DNA of 64,000 bases, taken from the NCBI RefSeq assembly GCF_000021945.1, contig NC_011831.1, forward strand, positions 1,377,353-1,441,352, read 5' to 3'. Below, piece by piece: positions 55,035 through 62,602 of this stretch; position 1 is the stretch's first letter; each line of letters starts with the position of its first letter. The position numbers and the translations under genes were made by a program. The notes below the pieces were generated by a model. It was given only the letters and a program-made list of their open reading frames with translations. It had not been told where the DNA came from and made no database searches. Source of the stretch: Chloroflexus aggregans DSM 9485. Lineage in GTDB: Bacteria; Chloroflexota; Chloroflexia; Chloroflexales; Chloroflexaceae.

Positions 55035-55181
55035 ATATCTCCTCGCTGTCGTCAGATTGGCAGTCTATAAATAATGTACCATATTCTTTTCCGCAGAGGG
55101 CGCAGGGGGAATCAGACCACCGGCAAGGAGACGTCGTTGCCTGCCTCCGCGCCCTCAGCGGCAACCCCACCCACGAAAACT

Positions 55182-55190
55182 TGTTATAAT
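55182..55190 (+). promoter_or_regulatory. Extended -10 promoter of the first moeA gene
   Basis: TGT-TATAAT, a perfect -10 with TG-n extension, 33 bases before the ATG; no convincing -35. The strongest -10 in the window. Confidence 0.5.
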
Positions 55191-55223
55191 AGCGATAGCC
55201 CAAGCTGAGACCAAGGAGTAGCT

Positions 55224-56453
55224 ATGCCTGAACTGTTTCAGGTAGTGACGATTGCCGAGGCCAATGCTCGCCTCAGCGCGCACATCAGCCCACTGGCCCG
55301 CCGCGAGTCGCTGCCGCTGCACGCGGCCCTCGACCGGGTGCTGGCCGAAGCATTGCATTCGCCGGTTGATTTGCCGGCCTTTCCGCGTTCAACTATGGAT
55401 GGATTCGCGGTGCGCGCTGCCGATACCTACGGCGCCAGCGAGAGCCTGCCCGCCTACCTGACCCTCTGCGGCGAGGTGCCAATGGGCCGCGCGCCGAACT
55501 TCACCGTCGGCCCCGGCCAAGCGGCGCTGATCCATACCGGCGGTATGCTCCCCCCCGGCAGCGATAGCGTGGTAATGATCGAGCATACCCAATATCTCGA
55601 TGCCACCACGATTGAAGTGGTGCGGCCCGTCGCGATCGGCGAAAACGTGATCCCAATCGGTGAGGATGTCAAGCGCGGCGAGTTGCTCTTCCCGCGCGGT
55701 CACCGCCTCCGCCCGCAAGATCTCGGTGGCCTCGCCGGCGTTGGCATCGTCAATGTGCCGGTGGTCGAGCGGCCACAAGTGGCGATTCTCGCCTCCGGCG
55801 ACGAAGTGGTGCCCGCCGATGCCGAGGTCGCGGCGGGGCAAGTGCGCGACATCAATAGCTACACCATCGCTGCGCTGGTGCGCCGCGCCGGCGGCGAGCC
55901 AATCCTGTGCGGCATCGCTCCTGATGATCCGGCGGTGCTGGAGCGTATGGCGCGCGCGGCGCTGGAAGCCGCCGATATGCTGGTACTCTCCGCCGGCAGC
56001 TCGGTCAGCGCGCGCGACCATACCGTTAAAGCGATCGAGTCACTCGGCGCTCCGGGGGTGCTGGTACATGGCGTGGCCATTCACCCCGGCAAACCCACCA
56101 TCATCGCCGCCGCCGGCAACCGCCCGATCTTTGGCTTGCCCGGCAACCCGGTGTCGGCAATGATCGCTTTCGGCCTCTTCGTCGCCCCGGCCCTGCGCCG
56201 CCTGCAAGGCATACCCGACGCCGATCCACTGGCTCTCCAAGCCGTGCTGACCCTCAATATACCTTCCAAGCCGGGCCGCGAAGACTTTGTGCCGGTGCGG
56301 CTGGAACGGCGCGACGGGGTGCTCTACGCCGAGCCGGTCTTTGGTAAGTCGAATCTGATCTACACCATGGCCCACGCCGATGGGCTTGTGCGGGTACCGC
56401 TCGATCTGACCGGATTGTACGCTGGGACAACAGTTGACATTACGTTGTTCTGA
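55224..56453 (+). CDS. moeA: Molybdopterin molybdenumtransferase MoeA
   Basis: A 409-residue MoeA/MogA-fold protein that inserts molybdenum (or tungsten) into adenylylated molybdopterin. The sequence PAFPRSTMDGFAVRAADT is the family signature, followed by GQAALIHTGGMLPPGSDSVVM, LSAGSSVSARDHT and GLPGNPVSAMIAF. AAGGAG precedes ATG 55224. A second, fused MoeA homologue follows, suggesting the two work on different metals or steps for the aldehyde oxidoreductase encoded nearby. Confidence 0.93.
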   Translation: MPELFQVVTIAEANARLSAHISPLARRESLPLHAALDRVLAEALHSPVDLPAFPRSTMDGFAVRAADTYGASESLPAYLTLCGEVPMGRAPNFTVGPGQAALIHTGGMLPPGSDSVVMIEHTQYLDATTIEVVRPVAIGENVIPIGEDVKRGELLFPRGHRLRPQDLGGLAGVGIVNVPVVERPQVAILASGDEVVPADAEVAAGQVRDINSYTIAALVRRAGGEPILCGIAPDDPAVLERMARAALEAADMLVLSAGSSVSARDHTVKAIESLGAPGVLVHGVAIHPGKPTIIAAAGNRPIFGLPGNPVSAMIAFGLFVAPALRRLQGIPDADPLALQAVLTLNIPSKPGREDFVPVRLERRDGVLYAEPVFGKSNLIYTMAHADGLVRVPLDLTGLYAGTTVDITLF

Positions 56454-56539
56454 AGGGGTTTTGTGATTGCGAAGGGGCACCCGCATGTCATTGCGATGGA
56501 GTGGCGGCTCTGCGCTACGCCAAGGCTGCCCGCGCTATT

Positions 56540-56655
56540 GTCATTGCGAGGGCGTGCAGCGCCCGAAGTAATCTCCCGTTTTGGCGGATACCAGTGCGTG
56601 TAGGCATCGCTCCCGTGCTCAGAGGAGATTACTTCGCCGCCTCCGGCGGCGCACG
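56540..56655. repeat. Palindromic intergenic element of the GTCATTGCGAGG family
   Basis: Starts GTCATTGCGAGGGCG and contains the perfect 12-bp inverted pair GAAGTAATCTCC (56565-56576) and GGAGATTACTTC (56624-56635). It ends in degenerate GC-rich sequence before the second moeA gene. A partial copy (GTCATTGCGATGG) lies at 56487. Confidence 0.6.
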
Positions 56656-56743
56656 AGGACACAGGTCGAGGACAAGCATTGCTTGCTTATAGATGAGCTG
56701 AGTCTTCAATTGGAATCGTCCCCATAACATCATAGAGAATCTT

Positions 56744-58711
56744 ATGTCAAAACGACGCTACTACCTTGAAGATCGCGCTCTCGATGAGGCGATTACCCGC
56801 TTTGAAGCGACCCTCGCGCGTACCGGCGGGGTGCATCTGCTCGACAGCGAGACCATCCCGCTGGCTCAAGCCCGCGGACGGATTACCGCCGCGCCGGTGT
56901 GGGCCGCGCGTTCGGTGCCGCATTATCACGCCGCCGCGATGGACGGCATTGCCGTGCGCGCGGCTGCCACTGCCGGCGCGACCGAGTCGTCGCCGCTGAC
57001 GCTCACCCTCGGCGAGCAGGTGGTGTGGGTAGATACCGGCGACCCGATGCCTCCCGGCACCGATGCGGTGGTGATGGCCGAGAATGTGCAGGTGCTCGAT
57101 GAGACAACGGTGGCGATCAATGCTGCGGTGGTGCCGTGGCAACACGTGCGCCCGCTAGGTGAAGATATTGTGGCGACAGAACTGATCGTCGCTGAGGGGG
57201 TGGTCTTGCGTCCGGTCGATCTCGGCGCGATTGCTGCCGCCGGTTACGCGACCGTCACCGTGCGACGCCGTCCGCGGGTGGCGATTATCCCTACCGGCAC
57301 CGAGCTGATTACGCCGGAAGCCGCCGCCGCGCGCGAAGCGGCGGGCCAGCCGGTGCAGCCGGGTGAGATTATCGAGTTTAACTCGCTGATTCTTGCCGGT
57401 TTGGTTGAGGAGTGGGGCGGAGTGCCCACCCGCCTGCCGCCTGTTCCCGACCGGCAAGAGCTGTTGCGCGCGGCAGTGGCGGAAGCGCTGGCAGACCATG
57501 ATGTGATTGTGATTAACGCCGGTTCATCCGCCGGTTCCGAAGACTATACTGCTTCGATCATCGCCGAGTTTGGCGAGGTGGCCGTGCATGGCGTCGCGAT
57601 TCGCCCCGGCCATCCGGTTATCCTCGGCGTGGCCGGCGGCAAGCCCGCCTTTGGTTTGCCCGGCTACCCCGTCTCGGCAGTATTAACGGCGGAACTCTTC
57701 CTGCGCCCGTTGCTCTACCGGCTGCAAGGACTAACACCGACGGAACGGCCCAAGGCGACGGCGTATATTAGCCGCAAGCTGCTTTCGCCCATGGGGGAAG
57801 ATGAGTTTGTGCGCGTGACGTTGGGCCGGGTAGACGGGAGGCTGATCGCGACGCCGCTCTCGCGCGGGGCCGGTGTGGTAACATCGCTAATCCGAGCCGA
57901 CGCGATCGCCCATATTCCCCGCTTTTCCGAAGGGTTGCACGCTGGTGCCGAAGTAACAGTCGAGCTGCTACGCCCACAGGCCGAGATCGAGTCTACTATC
58001 GTCGCAATTGGCAGCCACGATCTAGCCCTTGACCTCTTGGCCGGCTATCTGCAACGCACCGGCGCAGGCCGCCGGCTCAGCTCGGCCAACGTGGGCAGTT
58101 TCGGCGGCTTGATGGCGCTCAAGCGCCGTGACGCGCACCTTGCCGGGGTGCATCTGCTCGATGAAGAGACCGGCGAGTATAACGTGTCGTATGTGCGGCG
58201 GTACCTGCCCGATGAAGAGATTGTGCTGGTGCATCTGGCCGATCGCGAACAGGGCTTTCTGGTGGCACCGGGCAACCCGCTGGGATTGCGCACGCTCGCT
58301 GATCTCACCCGCAGCGGGGTGCGCTTCGTCAACCGGCAACGCGGATCAGGCACGCGGGTGCTGCTCGATTACCAACTGCGCCAAGCGGGAATTGACCCTA
58401 GCGCCATCACCGGCTACGAACGCGAAGAGTATACGCACATGGCGGTTGCGGCGGCGGTGCAGAGCGGCGCGGCCGATGTCGGCCTCGGCATTCGCGCCGC
58501 TGCCCAAGCCTTGGGCCTGACCTTCATTCCGCTCTTTAGCGAACAGTACGACCTCGCCATTCCGCGTCGCCATTGGGAGAGCGATTTGTTGGCACCGCTC
58601 CGGCAAATGTTGGTTGAACCCGCCTACCGGCAGGCGGTTGCGGCGTTGGGAGGGTATGACGTCACCCGTATGGGGGAAATAGTAGCGGTGAGGCAAGCCT
58701 TACCGCATTAG
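56744..58711 (+). CDS. MoeA fused to a periplasmic-binding-protein-like (LysR substrate-type) domain
   Basis: A 655-residue fusion. Residues 15-405 form a MoeA domain (VPHYHAAAMDGIAVRAA, VWVDTGDPMPPGTDAVVM, NAGSSAGSEDYTAS, GLPGYPVSAVLTAELF). Residues 415-650 form a type 2 periplasmic-binding fold as in LysR effector domains and archaeal-type MoeA fusions (AIGSHDLALDLLAGYL, NVGSFGGLMALKRRDAHLAG, VRFVNRQRGSGTRVLLDYQL, LPLFSEQYDLAIPR). Fusions of this type are known in archaea and some bacteria; the extra domain may bind molybdate or tungstate, which is inference. It follows moeA and points toward moaD on the other strand. Confidence 0.9.
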   Translation: MSKRRYYLEDRALDEAITRFEATLARTGGVHLLDSETIPLAQARGRITAAPVWAARSVPHYHAAAMDGIAVRAAATAGATESSPLTLTLGEQVVWVDTGDPMPPGTDAVVMAENVQVLDETTVAINAAVVPWQHVRPLGEDIVATELIVAEGVVLRPVDLGAIAAAGYATVTVRRRPRVAIIPTGTELITPEAAAAREAAGQPVQPGEIIEFNSLILAGLVEEWGGVPTRLPPVPDRQELLRAAVAEALADHDVIVINAGSSAGSEDYTASIIAEFGEVAVHGVAIRPGHPVILGVAGGKPAFGLPGYPVSAVLTAELFLRPLLYRLQGLTPTERPKATAYISRKLLSPMGEDEFVRVTLGRVDGRLIATPLSRGAGVVTSLIRADAIAHIPRFSEGLHAGAEVTVELLRPQAEIESTIVAIGSHDLALDLLAGYLQRTGAGRRLSSANVGSFGGLMALKRRDAHLAGVHLLDEETGEYNVSYVRRYLPDEEIVLVHLADREQGFLVAPGNPLGLRTLADLTRSGVRFVNRQRGSGTRVLLDYQLRQAGIDPSAITGYEREEYTHMAVAAAVQSGAADVGLGIRAAAQALGLTFIPLFSEQYDLAIPRRHWESDLLAPLRQMLVEPAYRQAVAALGGYDVTRMGEIVAVRQALPH

Positions 58712-58725
58712 TTCCTTAGCGAATA

Positions 58726-59004
58726 TCACCCGCCGGCGATGGCGGGAAAAATATCAACCGTATCACCCGGCTTGATCACCGTCTCGACGCCATTGGGCAG
58801 GTACGGCGCATCGCGGCCATTGATAAACACATGCACGTGCGGGTAGAGGTTGCCGTCTTCGTTGAGCAGCTCTTTGCGCAGGCGCGGAAACCGCTCGACG
58901 ATGACATCAACCAGTTGTTTCACCGTCACATGCTCGCCAACTTGGAACTCTACCGTCCGGCCACCGACGATCGGGCGCAGAGTCGCATAGAAATTCACTT
59001 GCAT
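58726..59004 (-). CDS. MoaD/ThiS-type small sulfur carrier
   Basis: A 92-residue ubiquitin-fold protein ending in the essential di-glycine (AIAGG), which is thiocarboxylated to deliver sulfur. The internal segment PYLPNGVETVIKPGDTVDIFP is typical of MoaD-like proteins associated with aldehyde:ferredoxin oxidoreductases. It lies 68 bp downstream of the AOR gene on the same strand, with moeA genes opposite, so a role in building the tungsto/molybdopterin of the AOR is likely. Confidence 0.88.
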   Translation of the reverse strand: MQVNFYATLRPIVGGRTVEFQVGEHVTVKQLVDVIVERFPRLRKELLNEDGNLYPHVHVFINGRDAPYLPNGVETVIKPGDTVDIFPAIAGG

Positions 59005-59072
59005 CGCGTTTCAGTCATTAGAACGGGGCGAGCGCATCCGAGCGCCCGCCCCACGGCTAACCAGCTCACCAC

Positions 59073-60902
59073 TTAATCGATAATCCCCAGCTCGCGCAGC
59101 TTGCTCTCCGGCACCACGCCATTCACCCAACCGCGGGCCGCGTAGTACTCGGCCAGCATCTCATCAAGCTCGCAGACGTGGCCTTCCGAACCGGGCATAG
59201 TTGACGGCTCTTGGGTGAAGCGAGCCGGCAAATAGTCGCTGCCCTCGCGGAAACCGGCCAGATTGTTGTAGTAGCGCTCGAGGTTGTAGATGCGCTCGCC
59301 GATCTTGAGCACATCTTCCGGCGTACACTCAACCCCGACCATCGCCGCATACTGGGCCGCGTACTCCTCGGGGCTTTCGGCGAAGGCGCTGAACTTGCAC
59401 AGATCGAGGCTGTCGGAGAAGGCGTGAACATCTTGGAAGATCTTCACCAGCTCACCCTTGCCCTTCCACGCCAGCGGATCGACCTTGAGCGAGCCGAACG
59501 GCATCACCCCTAGCTCAGCGGCGGGGGTATAGGCGCGCAGGTGGCAGGCGCCGCGGTTGCTGGTCGCGTAGGCAATGCCCATACCCTTCAGACCACGTGG
59601 ATCGTAGGCCGGCACGCCTTGGCCCTTCACCGTCATCGCCAATTCGGGGTGGCCAAAATACCGCGCCGTTGCCTCGGTGCCATCGGCCATCACATTGCCG
59701 ATCCCCTCGCGCATAGCAATCTTGCGCGCCATCTCGACCATCGCCATCGTGTCGCCCCACGCCAAGCCGTCAGCGCCGTTGGTATAGCCACGCTCGGTCG
59801 CTTCCATGTACACCGAAAGCGGATGGCCCAGCTCGATGGCGTCCATACCGTAGTCGTTGCACATATCGATCAGCTTGGCGACGGTGTTAATATCATCGTT
59901 GCCGCAGTTCGCACCGAGCGACCACGCCGGCTCGTACTCGACGCTCTCCATGCGGAGACCCTTCCACGGCCCCTCTTTGATCTCGACCTCTTTCTTACAG
60001 GCCACCGGGCAAGCGTGACAGGTCGGGTCATTGACCAGAATATGCTCCTTGACATACTCACCGCTAATCTTCTCGGCGTTGGGGCCAAACGAGGTGACCA
60101 TGCTGTTCTTAGTGGGCAACGCCCCCATTGCGCTAGTAATGTTCATCAATACATTGGTGCCGTAGACCGAGAGACCACCCTTACGCGGGCTCGTGATGTT
60201 GCGCTCATCCATGATCGTGGCGAGGGCGCGCTTGTGGGCCGGCTTCCACGCATCGAGGTTGGCCGCCTTGGGCATCTGTTTGGCTGACTTGATCACCACC
60301 GCCTTGAGCAACTTGCTGCCGCCGACGCAGCCGGTGCCGCCGCGCCCGCTGGCGCGGTCGTTCTCGTTGACCCAGCAGGCAAACTTGACCAGATTCTCAC
60401 CGGCGGGGCCGATCGCGATCACGCTCAGATCCTTCTCGCCGTAGCGCTCGCGGAAGAACTTGACCGTATCGTGAATGCCTTTGCCCCAGACCTCCGAGGC
60501 ATCCATAATCTCGACGATGCCATCATGCACGTATAGGTAGACCGGGCTGCTGGCCTTGCCCTTCACCACCAGGCCGTCAAAGCCGGCCCAGCGCAGCCGC
60601 GCCGCCGACCAACCGCCGTGATGGCTATCGGTGACGGTGCCGGTCAGGGGCGACTTAGTCACGATCGCCATCCGCCCGCTCATATTCGCTTCAGTGCCAG
60701 TCAGCGGGCCGTTCATAAAGCAGAGCAGGTTATCGGGCGAGAGTGGATCAACCTGCGGGCCATTCTCGAGCATATAGCGCACCCCAAGCCCACGCGCGCC
60801 AACATACTTGCGCGCCCAGTCTTCGGGAATGCCGCGATATTCCACCGTTCCAGCCGTCAGATCGACATGGGCGACTCGGTTTGCGTACCCGCCAAGAGCC
60901 AT
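59073..60902 (-). CDS. aor: Aldehyde:ferredoxin oxidoreductase (tungsten enzyme family)
   Basis: A 609-residue AOR-family enzyme that oxidises aldehydes to acids with ferredoxin. The [4Fe-4S] ligands are present: CxxCxxxC at C295, C298 and C302 plus C502 (DLCKF). The pterin-binding regions GGTGCVGGSKLLKAV and LKGMGIAYATSNRGACHLR are typical, as are the early GARGLGVRYMLEN and MSGRMAIVTKSPLTG. GAGGAGGG precedes ATG 60902. With moaD and two moeA genes adjacent, it is the metabolic end point of this W/Mo cofactor module. Tungsten or molybdenum use cannot be told from sequence. Confidence 0.93.
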   Translation of the reverse strand: MALGGYANRVAHVDLTAGTVEYRGIPEDWARKYVGARGLGVRYMLENGPQVDPLSPDNLLCFMNGPLTGTEANMSGRMAIVTKSPLTGTVTDSHHGGWSAARLRWAGFDGLVVKGKASSPVYLYVHDGIVEIMDASEVWGKGIHDTVKFFRERYGEKDLSVIAIGPAGENLVKFACWVNENDRASGRGGTGCVGGSKLLKAVVIKSAKQMPKAANLDAWKPAHKRALATIMDERNITSPRKGGLSVYGTNVLMNITSAMGALPTKNSMVTSFGPNAEKISGEYVKEHILVNDPTCHACPVACKKEVEIKEGPWKGLRMESVEYEPAWSLGANCGNDDINTVAKLIDMCNDYGMDAIELGHPLSVYMEATERGYTNGADGLAWGDTMAMVEMARKIAMREGIGNVMADGTEATARYFGHPELAMTVKGQGVPAYDPRGLKGMGIAYATSNRGACHLRAYTPAAELGVMPFGSLKVDPLAWKGKGELVKIFQDVHAFSDSLDLCKFSAFAESPEEYAAQYAAMVGVECTPEDVLKIGERIYNLERYYNNLAGFREGSDYLPARFTQEPSTMPGSEGHVCELDEMLAEYYAARGWVNGVVPESKLRELGIID

Positions 60903-61332
60903 AACGTCCCTCCTCACAATAACAAACAAAGCGACATCGGCACCTCAACCCGACTGTCTGACGCAGACGACCAAAGACAGCGATACCCGGCGCAGACGCT
61001 AGCAAGCGCGAAGGAGACGGCGCGTGCAGCAGCGGTCAGCACAAACCGGCACCCAGTCTGTCTGGATGCGTTACCACCTACAATGATCCCCTGAGCACAC
61101 ACCTTCTTCATGTTGACACCCGGCTGCACTGCCTTATTGACGTTTGCGTGAGAGTATGATAAAAACATTGTATATCAAGGCAGGCGGTAAATCAATACGT
61201 CAACAGCATTTACACCTCACTATTCGGCTAGAGAAAGACCGGCGCTAACGTCACCATTGTCGTTATACGCACTATCCGCCAGCAACGCGGGTCAATCATT
61301 GCGAGAGCGCCAAACTAAGGAGCGCACCTATC
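60903..61332. other. 430-bp region upstream of the aldehyde oxidoreductase gene
   Basis: No gene is supported. The sequence just upstream of the AOR ribosome site is mildly AT-rich on the - strand. I looked for a molybdenum/tungsten cofactor riboswitch and could not make out a convincing structure by eye. Confidence 0.35.
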
Positions 61333-61533
61333 GTGTCCGGTGAAACTGATGTGGCTACGCTCCTCGCGACGATGCAGCCGGTTTTGCACGCAGAAGCGTA
61401 CGTCTTCTGCACCATCACCCCGCGCGAGCTAGCCGGATTGGCGGCAACTCCGCTCGGCCTCGTTCACGAGCACGAGGGCGTGATCGTCATTGTGACCGCC
61501 CAAGAAGCGCGACAACATGAGGTAGGGCGGTAA
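61333..61533 (+). pseudogene. Truncated ACT-domain protein (DUF2241-like)
   Basis: A 66-codon frame from GTG 61333 (AAGGAG upstream) encodes an intact-looking N-terminal half of a small ACT-type regulatory protein: VATLLATMQPVLHAEAYVFC then ELAGLAATPLGLVHEHEGVIVIV. Family members I recall are about 130 residues and continue with a second ACT half, missing here. The frame stops just before a GTCATTGCAAGG palindromic element (about 61570), suggesting loss of the 3' half near the element. Confidence 0.6.
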
Positions 61534-61569
61534 CAGAATCGATGGTCATACGCGGGGGCGCTTGCCGCA

Positions 61570-61640
61570 TGTCATTGCAAGGGAACACTTTCCGCATATC
61601 ATTGCGAGGGGGCGCAGCCCCCGAAGCAATCCCCCGCTTC
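61570..61640. repeat. Partial GTCATTGCGAGG-family palindromic element
   Basis: Contains GTCATTGCAAGGG and ATCATTGCGAGGGGGCGCAG with CCCCCGAAGCAATCCCCC, matching the elements at 45759 and 56540 but without a full second end. Confidence 0.5.
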
Positions 61641-61653
61641 AGCGAAAGAAAGG

Positions 61654-62484
61654 TCAGTCTGTCGCTTCAGCAAGAAAATCGCTGATCAACCTACCAACCA
61701 TCTCCGGTTGCTCGATCTGCGCCGCGTGACCGGCATCAGGCACGATCAGATGACGAGCGTGCGGCATAAGCGCAACTATCCGCTCGGCAATCGCACAAAA
61801 TTTGGTATCGAGCGCACCGGTAATCAGCAGCGTCGGCGTTGTCATGACCGGCAATGCCGCCCACAACGATGGTTGCCGCCCGACGCTCATCCCGCGCAGC
61901 GCGTTGGCATACCCACGCGCACTCCCGGCCAACCGCTGTGCCCGCTGCGCCGCCCGTACCTCCACCGGCAACCGTTGTTGCGATGCAAAGATCGGCTGCG
62001 CCGCCCAATAATCGACAAACCACTCCAGCCCTTCCTGCTCGATCCGTTGGGCCAACGCCTCATCACTCGCCAGCCGAGCAGCCCGCTCGGCCGGATCGGC
62101 TAATCCCGGTGAAGCACCGATTAAAATCTGCCGCCTCACCCGCGCCAGCGCACCGGCTGTCAACAACAACCCGATCCGCCCTCCCATCGAATAACCGCAC
62201 AGATCCACCCGTTCGACACGCAAATGATCGAGGAGCGTCAGCAGATCGGCGACACACTGCTCAATCACATAACGGGCCGGATCGGCAGGCGCATCACTCC
62301 GTCCATGTCCGATCAGATCAACGATGATCAGTGTATGATGCTCGGCCAACGTTGGCGCCAACGGTTGCCACGTCTGCCCACTCCCGGTAAAACCGTGCAA
62401 CAACAGTAACGGCGGCCCCTCACCGGTCAATTCGACATACCATTCAACACCGTTAAGGAGAAGCTTCACTGCATTCCTCGTCAT
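61654..62484 (-). CDS. Alpha/beta hydrolase, MenH-like
   Basis: A 276-residue alpha/beta hydrolase. The oxyanion segment LLLLHGFTGSGQTW, the nucleophile elbow GYSMGGR (serine), an aspartate in LITGALDTKF and a histidine in VPDAGHAAQIEQPE give a complete catalytic triad. The GYSMGGR form and early LHGFTGS resemble 2-succinyl-6-hydroxy-2,4-cyclohexadiene-carboxylate synthase (MenH), fitting the menaquinone genes some 7 kb away, but a generic esterase cannot be excluded. Start: ATG 62484 or, with a better ribosome site, GTG 62469. Confidence 0.8.
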   Translation of the reverse strand: MTRNAVKLLLNGVEWYVELTGEGPPLLLLHGFTGSGQTWQPLAPTLAEHHTLIIVDLIGHGRSDAPADPARYVIEQCVADLLTLLDHLRVERVDLCGYSMGGRIGLLLTAGALARVRRQILIGASPGLADPAERAARLASDEALAQRIEQEGLEWFVDYWAAQPIFASQQRLPVEVRAAQRAQRLAGSARGYANALRGMSVGRQPSLWAALPVMTTPTLLITGALDTKFCAIAERIVALMPHARHLIVPDAGHAAQIEQPEMVGRLISDFLAEATD

Positions 62485-62602
62485 AAGATTCTGACGAACA
62501 ACACACTATCCATCGGTATATGCTACACTGAACATACAATCATGACAATGTGCAGGTGTATCTCATAGCTGCCAATTATCTCACCTGCACAGGAGCGAGG
62601 CT

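Noticed and set aside
60903-61332. Molybdenum/tungsten cofactor riboswitch upstream of aor
   Set aside because: No convincing conserved helices by eye; a covariance-model search would be decisive.
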